This document shows positions 35,697 to 43,816 of a DNA stretch of 64,000 nt, piece by piece; positions within the stretch are counted from its first letter, which is position 1, and the number at the start of each line of letters is the position of its first letter. Below the pieces are notes generated by a model. The model worked only from the letters and a program-made list of their open reading frames with translations, did not search any database and was not told where the DNA came from. Made by a program: the position numbers and the translations under genes. The DNA comes from Pseudothauera lacus (GTDB lineage: Bacteria; Pseudomonadota; Gammaproteobacteria; Burkholderiales; Rhodocyclaceae): the NCBI RefSeq assembly GCF_003034845.1, contig NZ_PZKC01000001.1, positions 331,473 to 395,472 of the forward strand, read 5' to 3'.

Positions 35697-35737
35697 GGCC
35701 CCAAGGTTTCACCCCGCACGCCAACCCCGCAGACGAC

Positions 35738-37933
35738 ATGAAAATGACAATACCGTCCTTCCTGCGCAGCCTGTGCACTGCCATCGCGCTGAGCTTCGCC
35801 GCCCCCACCGTCCTCGCCGACGCCTACAACGCCCGGCTGCCCGACGAGATCAACAGCGCCCCCGACCTGTGCAGCTACGCCCCCTGTGCCGAAGTGCTGC
35901 CGGGCGCCACCGCGTTCACCGAGCGCAAGGGCCGTCCCTTCTACGTCGAGGGCTACGCCGAGCGCGAGGGCAAGCGCGAACTGGTGGGCTACGTGATGCT
36001 GTCCACCGACATCACCGACATCCCGGCCTATTCCGGCAAGCCGGTGATCACCCTGATCGGCATGGACGCGCAGGGCCACTTCGCCGGGGTGAAGATCCTC
36101 AAGCACTCCGAGCCCATCCTGCTGCTGGGCATCCCGGAATCGGCCATGGTGCGCTTCAACGAGCAGTACCTGGGCAAGTTCGTCGGCAGCAACATCGAGG
36201 TCGGCCGCACCCGCCCGGGCGAGGACGTCATCGGCCTCGATGCGATCTCCGGCGCCACCGTCACGGTGATCGCACAGAACCAGGTGATGATGACCTCCGG
36301 CGCCGCAGTGGCGCGCCAGGTCGGCATTCTCGAGCCGGTGGTGCGCGAACCGGCGCGCCTCAAGGAAACCGGCGCCACCCTCGACTGGGCCACGCTGGTC
36401 AGGGAAGGCAGCGTCAAGCGCCTGACCGTACGCCCCGAACAGGTGGGCCTGCCGCGCGACGGCGGCGAACCCTTCATCGACCTGTGGTTCGGCTATCTCA
36501 ACCAGCCCGACGTGGGCCGCGCCATCCTCGGCGAGGGCGCGTGGCGCAACCTGATGGCCCGGCTCGACGACACCGAGCACGCCATCTTCGTGATCCGCAG
36601 CGGCGGGCAGGAATCCTTCAAGGGTTCGGGCTTCGTGCGTGGCGGTCTCTACGACCGCGTGCAGATCCGCCAGGGCTCGGACACCTTCACCTTCCGCGAC
36701 CTCGACTACTACAACCTCTACAACGTCGCCGCCGCCGGCGCGCCGGCCTACAGCGAGTCGGCGATCTTCATCGTGCGCCCCGAGCATCAGGGCGCGAGCT
36801 TCTCCGGCGCCTATCCGTGGAAGTTCGTGTTCCTCGGCAACCGCGTGGACCGCGCCACCGGCCAGCGCAGCTTTGCCAACTTCGACACCGAGTTCTGGAT
36901 CCCCGCCCACTACCTGGAAGGCGGCCGCCCGGTGATCAGGAAGCCGACCCCGACCTGGCTGCGGGTGTGGCAGACGCGCGCGCTGGAGATCGGTCTGTTC
37001 GCCACGCTGCTGGTGACGGTGGCCGCGGTGTATGCCAACCGCGACCGCCTGACGCGCGCCTCCACGCACAAGAACAAGTGGCCGGTGAATGCCTTCAAGT
37101 ACACCGCCTGGGTGATCAGCATCGGCTACGTGGGCTTCTACCTGATGGCACAACCGTCCATCACCCAGGTGCTGACCTGGTTCCACGCCCTGCTCTTCCA
37201 ATGGACCTGGGAGCTCTTCCTCACCGATCCGTTCATCTTCCTGTTCTGGATCTTCATCATCGTCACCGTCTTCCTGTGGGGCCGCGGCCTGTTCTGCGGC
37301 TGGCTGTGCCCCTTCGGCTCGCTCTCCGAGCTGCTCTACAAGATCGGTGGCTGGGTGGGCCTGAAGCGCTACCAGTTCAAGCTGCCCAAGCCCCTGCACG
37401 ACAAGCTGAAGTGGGTGAAGTACGCGGTGTTCTTCGGTCTGCTGGCGGTTTCCGTACTGTCGATGACGCTGGCCGAGATGCTCGCCGAAGTGGAACCGTT
37501 CAAGACCACCTTCCTGGTCGGCCTGTTCAACCGCAGCTGGCCGTACACCCTGTTTGCCGCCGGCCTGCTGGGCCTGTCGATCTTCATCGAGCGGCCGTTC
37601 TGCAAATACCTGTGCCCGCTCGGCGCCGCCCTGGCGATGCCCAGCACCTTCCGCTGGTTCGGCCTCAAGCGCAAGCAGGAATGCGACAGCTGCAAGGCCT
37701 GCGCGGTGGGTTGCGGCTCGCTCGCCATCGACAAGGATGGCCGCATCGACCAGCGCGAATGCCTGCTGTGCCTGGACTGCATGGTGCTCTACACCGATGA
37801 CCACGGCTGCCCGCCGCTGGCCCAGGAACGCAAGCGCCGCACCAAGGCCGGCCTGCCGCTCACCCCGATCGGCGCGGACGGCTACTACATCCCGATCAAG
37901 CCGGTGGCGGCCGCCAAGCCCGCCTCCGCCTGA
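35738..37933 (+). CDS. nosR: NosR, membrane flavin/iron-sulfur protein of N2O respiration
   Basis: NosR passes electrons to NosZ and is needed for nosZ expression and activity. The 731 residues have a signal peptide, a periplasmic FMN-binding domain with the covalent flavin motif SGATVT (171-176), five or six membrane helices with two CxxxCP motifs (CGWLCPFGSL and CKYLCPLGAAL, NapH-like), and a cytoplasmic ferredoxin-like end (CDSCKACAVGC and CLLCLDC). No apbE/nosX flavin transferase is seen in the window. It is the first gene of an eight-gene unit. Confidence 0.97.
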   Translation: MKMTIPSFLRSLCTAIALSFAAPTVLADAYNARLPDEINSAPDLCSYAPCAEVLPGATAFTERKGRPFYVEGYAEREGKRELVGYVMLSTDITDIPAYSGKPVITLIGMDAQGHFAGVKILKHSEPILLLGIPESAMVRFNEQYLGKFVGSNIEVGRTRPGEDVIGLDAISGATVTVIAQNQVMMTSGAAVARQVGILEPVVREPARLKETGATLDWATLVREGSVKRLTVRPEQVGLPRDGGEPFIDLWFGYLNQPDVGRAILGEGAWRNLMARLDDTEHAIFVIRSGGQESFKGSGFVRGGLYDRVQIRQGSDTFTFRDLDYYNLYNVAAAGAPAYSESAIFIVRPEHQGASFSGAYPWKFVFLGNRVDRATGQRSFANFDTEFWIPAHYLEGGRPVIRKPTPTWLRVWQTRALEIGLFATLLVTVAAVYANRDRLTRASTHKNKWPVNAFKYTAWVISIGYVGFYLMAQPSITQVLTWFHALLFQWTWELFLTDPFIFLFWIFIIVTVFLWGRGLFCGWLCPFGSLSELLYKIGGWVGLKRYQFKLPKPLHDKLKWVKYAVFFGLLAVSVLSMTLAEMLAEVEPFKTTFLVGLFNRSWPYTLFAAGLLGLSIFIERPFCKYLCPLGAALAMPSTFRWFGLKRKQECDSCKACAVGCGSLAIDKDGRIDQRECLLCLDCMVLYTDDHGCPPLAQERKRRTKAGLPLTPIGADGYYIPIKPVAAAKPASA

Positions 37934-37954
37934 AGACGACAAGGAGAACCCGAC

Positions 37955-38392
37955 ATGGTCAACCCGACGATGCCCACCGATCCGGTCGAGCCGCCCTACG
38001 CCGCCAGCGGCACCCTGGGACTGATCGCCGCCGAACTCTGGGACCACCTGTGGCCATGGAGCCGCGCTGCCTTTGCGGGGCAGAAGGCGCACTGGCGCGC
38101 GCTTCAGGCGGCAGGCCTGGCGCTGGCCGCGGGCGCCACGCTGATGTGGGTGCTGGCCGCGATGGGGCGCCTGGAAGCCGGCGCCATCATCGGCTGGTGG
38201 TTCGGCTGGAGCGTGTTCGAAGTCATCGTGCGCCTCGGCTCCAAGCCCTACGTCAAGGAAGGCCCGTGGTGGGGGCGGCGCTACCGCAAGGCCGGCCTGA
38301 TGGACATGGTGTGCTACGTCGGTTTCAAGAACCTGCTGATCGGCGCCACCCTCTTCATCGCGCTCAAGTCCGCCGGCCTGCTGGTGCTGTAA
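37955..38392 (+). CDS. Uncharacterised three-helix membrane protein in the nos operon
   Basis: 145 residues with AAGGAG ahead of the ATG, 21 bases after nosR and 14 before nosD. A short cytoplasmic-looking N-terminus (AAELWDHLWPWSRAAFAGQKAHW) is followed by two closely spaced helices (ALQAAGLALAAGATLMWVLAAMG; GAIIGWWFGWSVFEVIVRLG), a polar loop SKPYVKEGPWWGRRYRKAG and a third helix (VGFKNLLIGATLFIALKSAGLL). There are no Cys pairs or His-rich metal sites; one Cys lies near the third helix. I recognise no named family. Its tight position implies a role in NosR/NosZ electron transfer or NosDFY assembly. Confidence 0.8.
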   Translation: MVNPTMPTDPVEPPYAASGTLGLIAAELWDHLWPWSRAAFAGQKAHWRALQAAGLALAAGATLMWVLAAMGRLEAGAIIGWWFGWSVFEVIVRLGSKPYVKEGPWWGRRYRKAGLMDMVCYVGFKNLLIGATLFIALKSAGLLVL

Positions 38393-38406
38393 GGGACGCC
38401 AGGGCT

Positions 38407-39696
38407 ATGCCGTTCCCCCTCCACCGCGCGCTGCGCGCACTCGCCCTGCTGCTGTGTGCGCTGGCGGCCTTGCCTGCGGCAGCGGCCACGGTGTGGACGG
38501 TGCGCCCGGGCGAATCCATCCAGGCCGCCATCGACGCGGCCACCGCCGGCGACACCGTGGAAGTGCAGCGCGCGCGCTACGTCGAGAACCTGCGCATCGA
38601 GAAACCGCTCACCCTGCGCGGGGTGGACCGCCCGACGATCAGCGGCGGACTCAAGGGGGACGTCATCCGCGTCACCGCCGAGGACGTCACCATCGAAGGG
38701 CTGATCGTCTCGGACTCCGGCGACAGCCTGCGCGAGCAGAACTCCGGCATCTACATCTGGCCGGGTTCGCACCGTGCGGTGATCCGCAACTGCGACATCA
38801 CTTACAGCCTGTTCGGCCTGTGGATCGAGCAGGCCAACGACGTGCTGGTCGAGGGCAACCTGATCACCGGCAAGCGCGAGTACCGCTCGCCGATGCGCGG
38901 CAACGGCATCCAGCTCTACAACACCCGCCGTGCGCAGGTCATCGGCAACAACGTCAGCTTCGTGCGCGACGCGCTCTACGTCGATGTCAGCCATGACGCG
39001 GTGTTCCGCGGCAACCGCCTGCACCACAGCCGCTACGGCACGCACTACATGAACTCCTACCGCAACCTGTGGGAAGACAACGACGTGTGGATGAACCGCG
39101 GCGGCCTGGCGCTGATGGAGGTGCGCGACCAGGTCGTGCGCAACAACCGCGTGTGGGCCAACTCCGACCACGGCATCATGCTGCGCACCATCCAGGATGC
39201 GGTGGTGGAAGACAACATCGTCGCCGGCAACGCACGCGGCTTCTTCATCTACGACGCCGAGTACAACGTGCTGCGCGGCAACCTGATCACCGACAACATC
39301 GTCGGCGTGCACCTGTGGGCCGGCTCGAAGAACAACGAGGTCGAGATGAACGACTTCGTCGGCAACCGTGAGCAGGTGCGCTACGTCGGCGCACGCGACA
39401 TGGTGTGGGGCGAGGCGCAGGGCAACCACTGGAGCAACTACCTGGGCTGGGACCGCAACGGCGACGGCACCGGCGATGTGCCCTACGAAGCCAACGACAT
39501 GGTCGACCGCCTGTCCTGGCGCCACCCCCTGATGAAGCTGCTGCTCGCCAGCCCGGCAATACAGACGCTGCGCCTCGTAGGCCAGCAATTCCCCCTGCTG
39601 CGTGCCCCCAGCGTGGTCGACCCGAACCCGCGCATGCAGCCCAAGCACGACAACTGGAGAGACTGGCGTGGAAAGCACTATCCAGGCAGCCGCTGA
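38407..39696 (+). CDS. nosD: NosD, periplasmic copper-site maturation protein
   Basis: From the ATG at 38407 the product has 429 residues: a signal peptide (ALRALALLLCALAALPAAAA) then a right-handed beta-helix of CASH/PbH1 repeats (VEGLIVSDSGDSLREQNSGIYIWPGSHRAVIRNC, NNRVWANSDHGIML, NIVAGNARGFFIYDAEYNVLRGNLI). The conserved end GNHWSNYLGWDRNGDGTGDVPYEANDMVDRLSW is typical of NosD. It works with the NosFY ABC transporter in building the CuZ centre of NosZ. The frame stays open upstream into the preceding gene, but that part is not NosD-like. Confidence 0.96.
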   Translation: MPFPLHRALRALALLLCALAALPAAAATVWTVRPGESIQAAIDAATAGDTVEVQRARYVENLRIEKPLTLRGVDRPTISGGLKGDVIRVTAEDVTIEGLIVSDSGDSLREQNSGIYIWPGSHRAVIRNCDITYSLFGLWIEQANDVLVEGNLITGKREYRSPMRGNGIQLYNTRRAQVIGNNVSFVRDALYVDVSHDAVFRGNRLHHSRYGTHYMNSYRNLWEDNDVWMNRGGLALMEVRDQVVRNNRVWANSDHGIMLRTIQDAVVEDNIVAGNARGFFIYDAEYNVLRGNLITDNIVGVHLWAGSKNNEVEMNDFVGNREQVRYVGARDMVWGEAQGNHWSNYLGWDRNGDGTGDVPYEANDMVDRLSWRHPLMKLLLASPAIQTLRLVGQQFPLLRAPSVVDPNPRMQPKHDNWRDWRGKHYPGSR

Positions 39697-40618
39697 AGCC
39701 CCCGCGAGCGCCGGCGCGGTGGTCCGTGTACGCGGTGCAAGCAAGCACTATGGCGCGGTGCGCGCGGTGGACGGCGTCGATCTCGCCGTGCAGCGCGGTG
39801 AACTGTTCGGCCTCATCGGCCACAACGGCGCCGGCAAAAGCACCCTGTTCAAGATGATGCTCGGCCTCATCCCGGCCACCGCGGGCGAGATCGCCATCGA
39901 CGGCGCGCCGGTCAGCGGCAGCGGCTTTCGTGCGGTGCGGCGCAAGATCGGCTACCTGCCGGAAAACGTGGTGCTGTACGACAACCTCACCGGGCTGGAA
40001 ACCCTGCACTTCTTCGCCAAGCTGAAGAGCGTGCCGGCGGCCGGCTGCGGTGCGCTGCTCGAGCGCGTGGGGCTGGCGCATGCCGCCGGCCGCCGGGTGC
40101 GCGAGTACTCCAAGGGCATGCGCCAGCGTCTCGGCTTTGCGCAGGCCCTGCTCGGCCGCCCGCAGATCCTCTTCCTCGACGAGCCGACCACCGGCCTGGA
40201 CCCGGAAGCGATCCGCGAGTTCTACGTCATCCTGCGCGGCCTGCGTGCCGAAGGGGTGACGGTGATCATCACCTCGCACATCCTCGCCGAGATCCAGGAG
40301 CGCGTGGACCGCCTGGCCATCATGGCCGCCGGCAAGGTGCAGGCGCTCGGCACGGTGCAGGCGCTGCGCGAGGCGATGGACCTGCCGCTGTGGTTCGACG
40401 TGCGCGTCGCCGACAGCGACTTCACCGCGGTGCGCGACGCGCTGGGCAGCCTGCCGGTGGCAGCCATCGAGGCACACGACGGGCGGGTGGCCGTGCAGGT
40501 GCGGCGCGAATCGAAGATGGCGGTGTTCGCCGCGCTGGCCACGCTGGGCGAGCGCGTGCTCGACCTGCATGTACGCGAACCGTCGCTGGAAGACGTGTTC
40601 TTCGGTTTCTCGGACTGA
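39668..40618 (+). CDS. nosF: NosF, ABC transporter ATP-binding protein
   Basis: The start is a GTG at 39668 with GGAGAG seven bases upstream, overlapping the end of nosD by 29 bases; the product is 316 residues. Motifs in order: Walker A GHNGAGKST, signature YSKGMRQRLGFAQALLG, Walker B ILFLDEPTTGLD and switch His in TSHIL. It powers the NosDFY complex during CuZ maturation. Confidence 0.95.
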   Translation: MESTIQAAAEAPASAGAVVRVRGASKHYGAVRAVDGVDLAVQRGELFGLIGHNGAGKSTLFKMMLGLIPATAGEIAIDGAPVSGSGFRAVRRKIGYLPENVVLYDNLTGLETLHFFAKLKSVPAAGCGALLERVGLAHAAGRRVREYSKGMRQRLGFAQALLGRPQILFLDEPTTGLDPEAIREFYVILRGLRAEGVTVIITSHILAEIQERVDRLAIMAAGKVQALGTVQALREAMDLPLWFDVRVADSDFTAVRDALGSLPVAAIEAHDGRVAVQVRRESKMAVFAALATLGERVLDLHVREPSLEDVFFGFSD

Positions 40619-40635
40619 CGAAGGGGCAGACGCTC

Positions 40636-41451
40636 ATGGAACTCTCGCAAGTCGCCACCATCGCCGGCAAGGAATTCTGGGACCGCATCCGCAACCGCTG
40701 GGTGCTCGCCGTGGCGCTGGTATTCACCGTCTTCGCGCTGGTCATCGCCTACTTCGGCGCCGCCCAGCAGGGTGCGGTGGGTTTCCGCTCCATCGAGGTC
40801 ACCATCGCCAGCCTGGTCAGCCTGGTGATCTACCTGATCCCGCTGATCGCCCTGGTGCTGGGCTTCGACGCCATCGTCGGCGAACGCGAACGCGGCTCGC
40901 TCGACCTGCTGCTGTCCATGCCCATCACCCGCTTCGAGCTCATCCTCGGCAAGTACCTCGGACTGGCCGGCGCACTGGCCTTCTCCACCGTGGCTGGCTT
41001 CGGCCTGGTGGCGCTCGTGCTCTCCGCCCAGCTCGACCTCAACGCGCTGTTCCACTACTTCGGCTTCATGGCCTCCTCGGTGCTGCTCGGCATGGCCTTC
41101 CTCAGCCTGGCGGTGATGCTGTCGGTGCTCGCCGCCGACCGCACGCGCGCCTCCGGCCTGGCGATCGCGATGTGGTTCTTCTTCGTGCTGGTGTTCGACC
41201 TGCTGCTGCTCGGCGCCCTGGTGGTCACCGGCGGGCAGTACGGCGGCGACATCTTCCCCTGGCTGCTGCTGCTCAATCCGGCCGACGTCTTCCGCATCCT
41301 CAACATCTTCACGCTGGACGACGTACGCACCCTGTACGGCCTGGCCACCGTGTTCCCGCCCTCGCTGGCCGAGCCCTGGCTGCTGACCGCCGTCATGCTC
41401 GGCTGGATCGCCGCGCCGCTGGGCATCGCCAGCTGGCGCTTCGGCAAATAG
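40636..41451 (+). CDS. nosY: NosY, ABC transporter permease
   Basis: 271 residues from the ATG at 40636 (AAGGGG upstream) with six hydrophobic helices of the ABC-2 type and the family pattern ELSQVATIAGKEFWDRIRNRWVLAV near the start and GERERGSLDLLLSMPITRFELILGKYLGL in the first loop. It forms the membrane channel of NosDFY. Confidence 0.95.
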   Translation: MELSQVATIAGKEFWDRIRNRWVLAVALVFTVFALVIAYFGAAQQGAVGFRSIEVTIASLVSLVIYLIPLIALVLGFDAIVGERERGSLDLLLSMPITRFELILGKYLGLAGALAFSTVAGFGLVALVLSAQLDLNALFHYFGFMASSVLLGMAFLSLAVMLSVLAADRTRASGLAIAMWFFFVLVFDLLLLGALVVTGGQYGGDIFPWLLLLNPADVFRILNIFTLDDVRTLYGLATVFPPSLAEPWLLTAVMLGWIAAPLGIASWRFGK

Positions 41452-41486
41452 ACCGGCGCACACGCCGGCATTACAGGAGAAAACCC

Positions 41487-42029
41487 ATGTGCACCCATCA
41501 CCGCTGCTTCAGCCGCCGGCACTTCCTGCTCGCGGGCGCGGCCACCGGCCTGCTCGCCGCCTGCGGGCAGTCCTCCACCACCGGCAGCGGCGCGCTGGTG
41601 CCGGTCGAGATCGACCGCGGCACCTCCTGCGCGCTCGACGGCATGCTGCTCGCCGACTACCCCGGCCCCAAGGCACAGATCCACTATGACGGCATGGCCG
41701 AGCCCGATTTCTTCTGCGACACCGTGGAGATGTTCTCCATCTACCTGAGCCCGGAACAGATCCGCAAGGTTCGTGCGATCTACGTCCAGGACATGGGCAA
41801 GGCGAGCTGGGACGAGCCGGTGGGCCACTGGATCGAGGCCCGCGATGCCTGGTACGTGCATGGATCGAGCCGGCGCGGCGCGATGGGTCCGACCATGGCC
41901 TCTTTCGCCGCACAGGAAGAGGCGCAGAAGTTCGCTACCGAGTTTGGCGGCACGCTCGTGCGCTTTGCCGACGTCAAGCCCGACATGGTGGTGCTCGACG
42001 GCGGCGCCCTTCACGATCACAGGATGTAA
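41487..42029 (+). CDS. nosL: NosL, periplasmic copper chaperone lipoprotein
   Basis: 180 residues starting at the ATG at 41487 with AGGAG upstream. The N-terminus combines a twin-arginine-like stretch (SRRHFLLAGAATG) with a lipobox (LLAAC). The Cu(I)-binding region is SCALDGMLLADYPGPKAQI, followed by the family-typical YVQDMGKASW, WIEARDAWYVHGSSRRGAMG and FGGTLVRFADV. NosL delivers copper to apo-NosZ with NosDFY. Confidence 0.95.
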   Translation: MCTHHRCFSRRHFLLAGAATGLLAACGQSSTTGSGALVPVEIDRGTSCALDGMLLADYPGPKAQIHYDGMAEPDFFCDTVEMFSIYLSPEQIRKVRAIYVQDMGKASWDEPVGHWIEARDAWYVHGSSRRGAMGPTMASFAAQEEAQKFATEFGGTLVRFADVKPDMVVLDGGALHDHRM

Positions 42030-42032
42030 GCC

Positions 42033-42677
42033 ATGGATCCCTTCTATGATGCCCTCGACACCGAGCAGGCCGGCGAAATCGCCCAACTCGCGCGGGTCAT
42101 GTACGAAGCACGAGAACATCGCCGCGAGATCCTCGAACACTACGCCACCGATGACGCTGGCGAGTTGCTCGAACGCGTTGCCGCGCTCACGGCCGCCGGC
42201 GAAAGCGAACACCCCTGCTACGAGCACTACCTGGCGGTGTGCATTCTCGACCAGACGCGCAGCGCCGCGCGCACGCTGATGGCGGCACGCCTGAAGGAAG
42301 ACGACGACTATCAGCCCCCTCACCCCCTTCACCTGCAGCTCTACGAGGCTTTGCTGACCAGCACGGCCATCAGTTGCTCACCGCGCCTGGTGCACGACGC
42401 CCTGCTCATCGACCTGCCCGACGGCACCGAACTCACCGTGCGTTATGCCAGCCCGGTGGCCTATTCGCTGCACTGGACGCTCAGCGACGGCAGCACCCTG
42501 GGCATCGATACCGCCCCCGGCCACCGCCACCTCGACGGCGCTACCCAGCACCTGCACCTCGAAGACGGCCGTGTGGTGCATGACCCGCTGACCTCGATCA
42601 GCCGCTCCGCGCACGAGAACCTGCACGCCGTTCTCGCCGCGCTGATGCTCGATCCGCGGCTGAGCGGACAACGCTGA
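42033..42677 (+). CDS. Uncharacterised soluble protein in the nos operon
   Basis: 214 residues starting four bases after the nosL stop. No signal peptide or membrane helix is seen. The first ~95 residues are predicted helical and acidic (EQAGEIAQLARVMYEAREHRREILEHY); the C-terminal half is beta-rich with a His-dense stretch (APGHRHLDGATQHLHLEDGRVVH, about residues 158-180) and three Cys elsewhere. I recognise no family with confidence. His-rich segments beside copper chaperone genes invite a metal-handling hypothesis, but that is only inference. Codon use matches its neighbours. Confidence 0.78.
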   Translation: MDPFYDALDTEQAGEIAQLARVMYEAREHRREILEHYATDDAGELLERVAALTAAGESEHPCYEHYLAVCILDQTRSAARTLMAARLKEDDDYQPPHPLHLQLYEALLTSTAISCSPRLVHDALLIDLPDGTELTVRYASPVAYSLHWTLSDGSTLGIDTAPGHRHLDGATQHLHLEDGRVVHDPLTSISRSAHENLHAVLAALMLDPRLSGQR

Positions 42678-42681
42678 GCTG

Positions 42682-43317
42682 ATGGGCACCACCGCACGAC
42701 TGCTGCGCTCGCCACACGTCCTCGTCGGCGGCGCGGCGCTGTGCGCGGCGCTGGCCGGCGCGCTGGCGCTGTGGCCGCGCAGTCCGGACGGCGTAGTGGA
42801 CTACCACCCTCCGGCCGAGGATATCTGCATCGTCCCGCCGGCCCGCATCATGGCCGCGACCCCGTGGGATCCGGCCTCCGGCCTCGACCGCCACGCCGCG
42901 CGGGCGGTGCCGCCGCAGGCACGCTGCCCGGTGTGCGGGATGTATCCCGCGCGTTATCCACGCTGGGCCAGTCAGCTGATCTACGAGGACGGCGCCGCGC
43001 ACTTCTTCGACTCGCCGGTGGATCTGCTGCTGTTTGCCAGCGAGCCCGCGCGCTACGACCCCGAACGGGCGTCCGCGACCATCGCCGCGCGCTACCTGAG
43101 CGATTACCGCAGTGGCGGCTGGATCCCCGCTGATGAGGCCTGGCTGGTGTGGGGTTCGCGGGTCCATGGCCCGATGCGCGGCGCCGACCTGCCCGCCTTC
43201 GCCTCTGCGCAGGACGCCGGCGCATTCGCCGCCGAACATGGCGGTGAAGTGCTGCGCTTCGAGGCCATCGACGGTGAGCGGCTGGCCATCCTGCGCGACA
43301 GCAACCACTCGCACTGA
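42682..43317 (+). CDS. Second NosL-like protein, N-terminally membrane-anchored
   Basis: 211 residues. It starts four bases after the previous stop and has an uncleaved-looking anchor helix (VLVGGAALCAALAGALALWP) rather than a lipobox. The NosL-family core is clear: RCPVCGMYPARYPRWASQLIY (CxxCGM), HFFDSPVDLLLF, and AWLVWGSRVHGPMRGADLPAFAS. A 60-residue insert with ICIVPPARIMAATPWDP sits between anchor and core. It is a paralogue of the NosL 0.6 kb upstream, differing in its two-Cys site and anchor. Probably a copper-handling factor for NosZ. Confidence 0.85.
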   Translation: MGTTARLLRSPHVLVGGAALCAALAGALALWPRSPDGVVDYHPPAEDICIVPPARIMAATPWDPASGLDRHAARAVPPQARCPVCGMYPARYPRWASQLIYEDGAAHFFDSPVDLLLFASEPARYDPERASATIAARYLSDYRSGGWIPADEAWLVWGSRVHGPMRGADLPAFASAQDAGAFAAEHGGEVLRFEAIDGERLAILRDSNHSH

Positions 43318-43324
43318 GCAGAAT

Positions 43325-43355
43325 GAAGAACGGCGCCTCCTGGGCGCCGTTCTTC
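43325..43355. terminator. Bidirectional hairpin ending the nos operon
   Basis: A perfect 13-bp stem, GAAGAACGGCGCC (43325-43337) with GGCGCCGTTCTTC (43343-43355) around TCCTG, eight bases after the last nos-operon gene and 15 bases before the end of the convergent cytochrome gene. The run of T is short, but the stem is very stable. Confidence 0.75.
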
Positions 43356-43370
43356 GTTGCCATGAGGCAC

Positions 43371-43763
43371 TTACTGCACGCTGGCGACCATGTAATCGAC
43401 CGCAGCCTTGACCTCTTCATCGCTCAGCGCAGCGGCACCACCGCGCGCCGGCATCATGCCCTTCTCGCCGGTATAGCCTTCGAGGGAGTGCAGGTAGAGG
43501 GTGTCGATACCCTGCGCGATGCGCGGCCCCCAGTCGGCAGCATCCTTCAGACGCGGCGCACCGGCCACGCCGGCGGCGTGACAGAGCGCGCAGGTCTTGC
43601 GATAGACCCCCTCGCCGACGGTGTTCTGCGGCGCCGCGGCAGGGGCCGGTGCGCTTGCAACCGGCGGCGGCGGCGCCGCAGGTGCGGGCGGCGGAGCATC
43701 CTGGCCACATGCAGCGAGTACGGCTGCCATGCTTGCGGCGGCCAGATAGGACAGCTTGTTCAT
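43371..43763 (-). CDS. Small c-type cytochrome lipoprotein (c5-like)
   Basis: 130 residues from the ATG at 43763 (AGAGGAG upstream). A lipoprotein signal (MNKLSYLAAASMAAVLAAC) is followed by a Pro/Ala-rich spacer (about residues 22-50) and a class I cytochrome c5-type domain: YRKTCALCHAAGVAGAPRL (CxxCH) and the Met ligand region EGYTGEKGMMPARGG, ending ALSDEEVKAAVDYMVASV. It is probably tethered to a membrane facing the periplasm and could donate electrons to NosZ or other reductases. An FNR/DNR-type box precedes it. Confidence 0.92.
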   Translation of the reverse strand: MNKLSYLAAASMAAVLAACGQDAPPPAPAAPPPPVASAPAPAAAPQNTVGEGVYRKTCALCHAAGVAGAPRLKDAADWGPRIAQGIDTLYLHSLEGYTGEKGMMPARGGAAALSDEEVKAAVDYMVASVQ

Positions 43764-43816
43764 TGCTTTCTCCTCTGTGTCGGGCGGGTGGCCGGCGATA
43801 CCGGCCAACGCTTCCC

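Noticed and set aside
35690-38092. An 800-codon minus-strand frame antisense to nosR
   Set aside because: Same GC-bias effect; nosR on the other strand is certain, with all its cofactor motifs.
42033-42677. Resemblance of the C-terminal half to TumE/DUF6516-type toxin-antitoxin proteins
   Set aside because: Only a loose pattern of Asp and His residues is shared, there is no partner gene, and the position inside the nos operon argues for another role.
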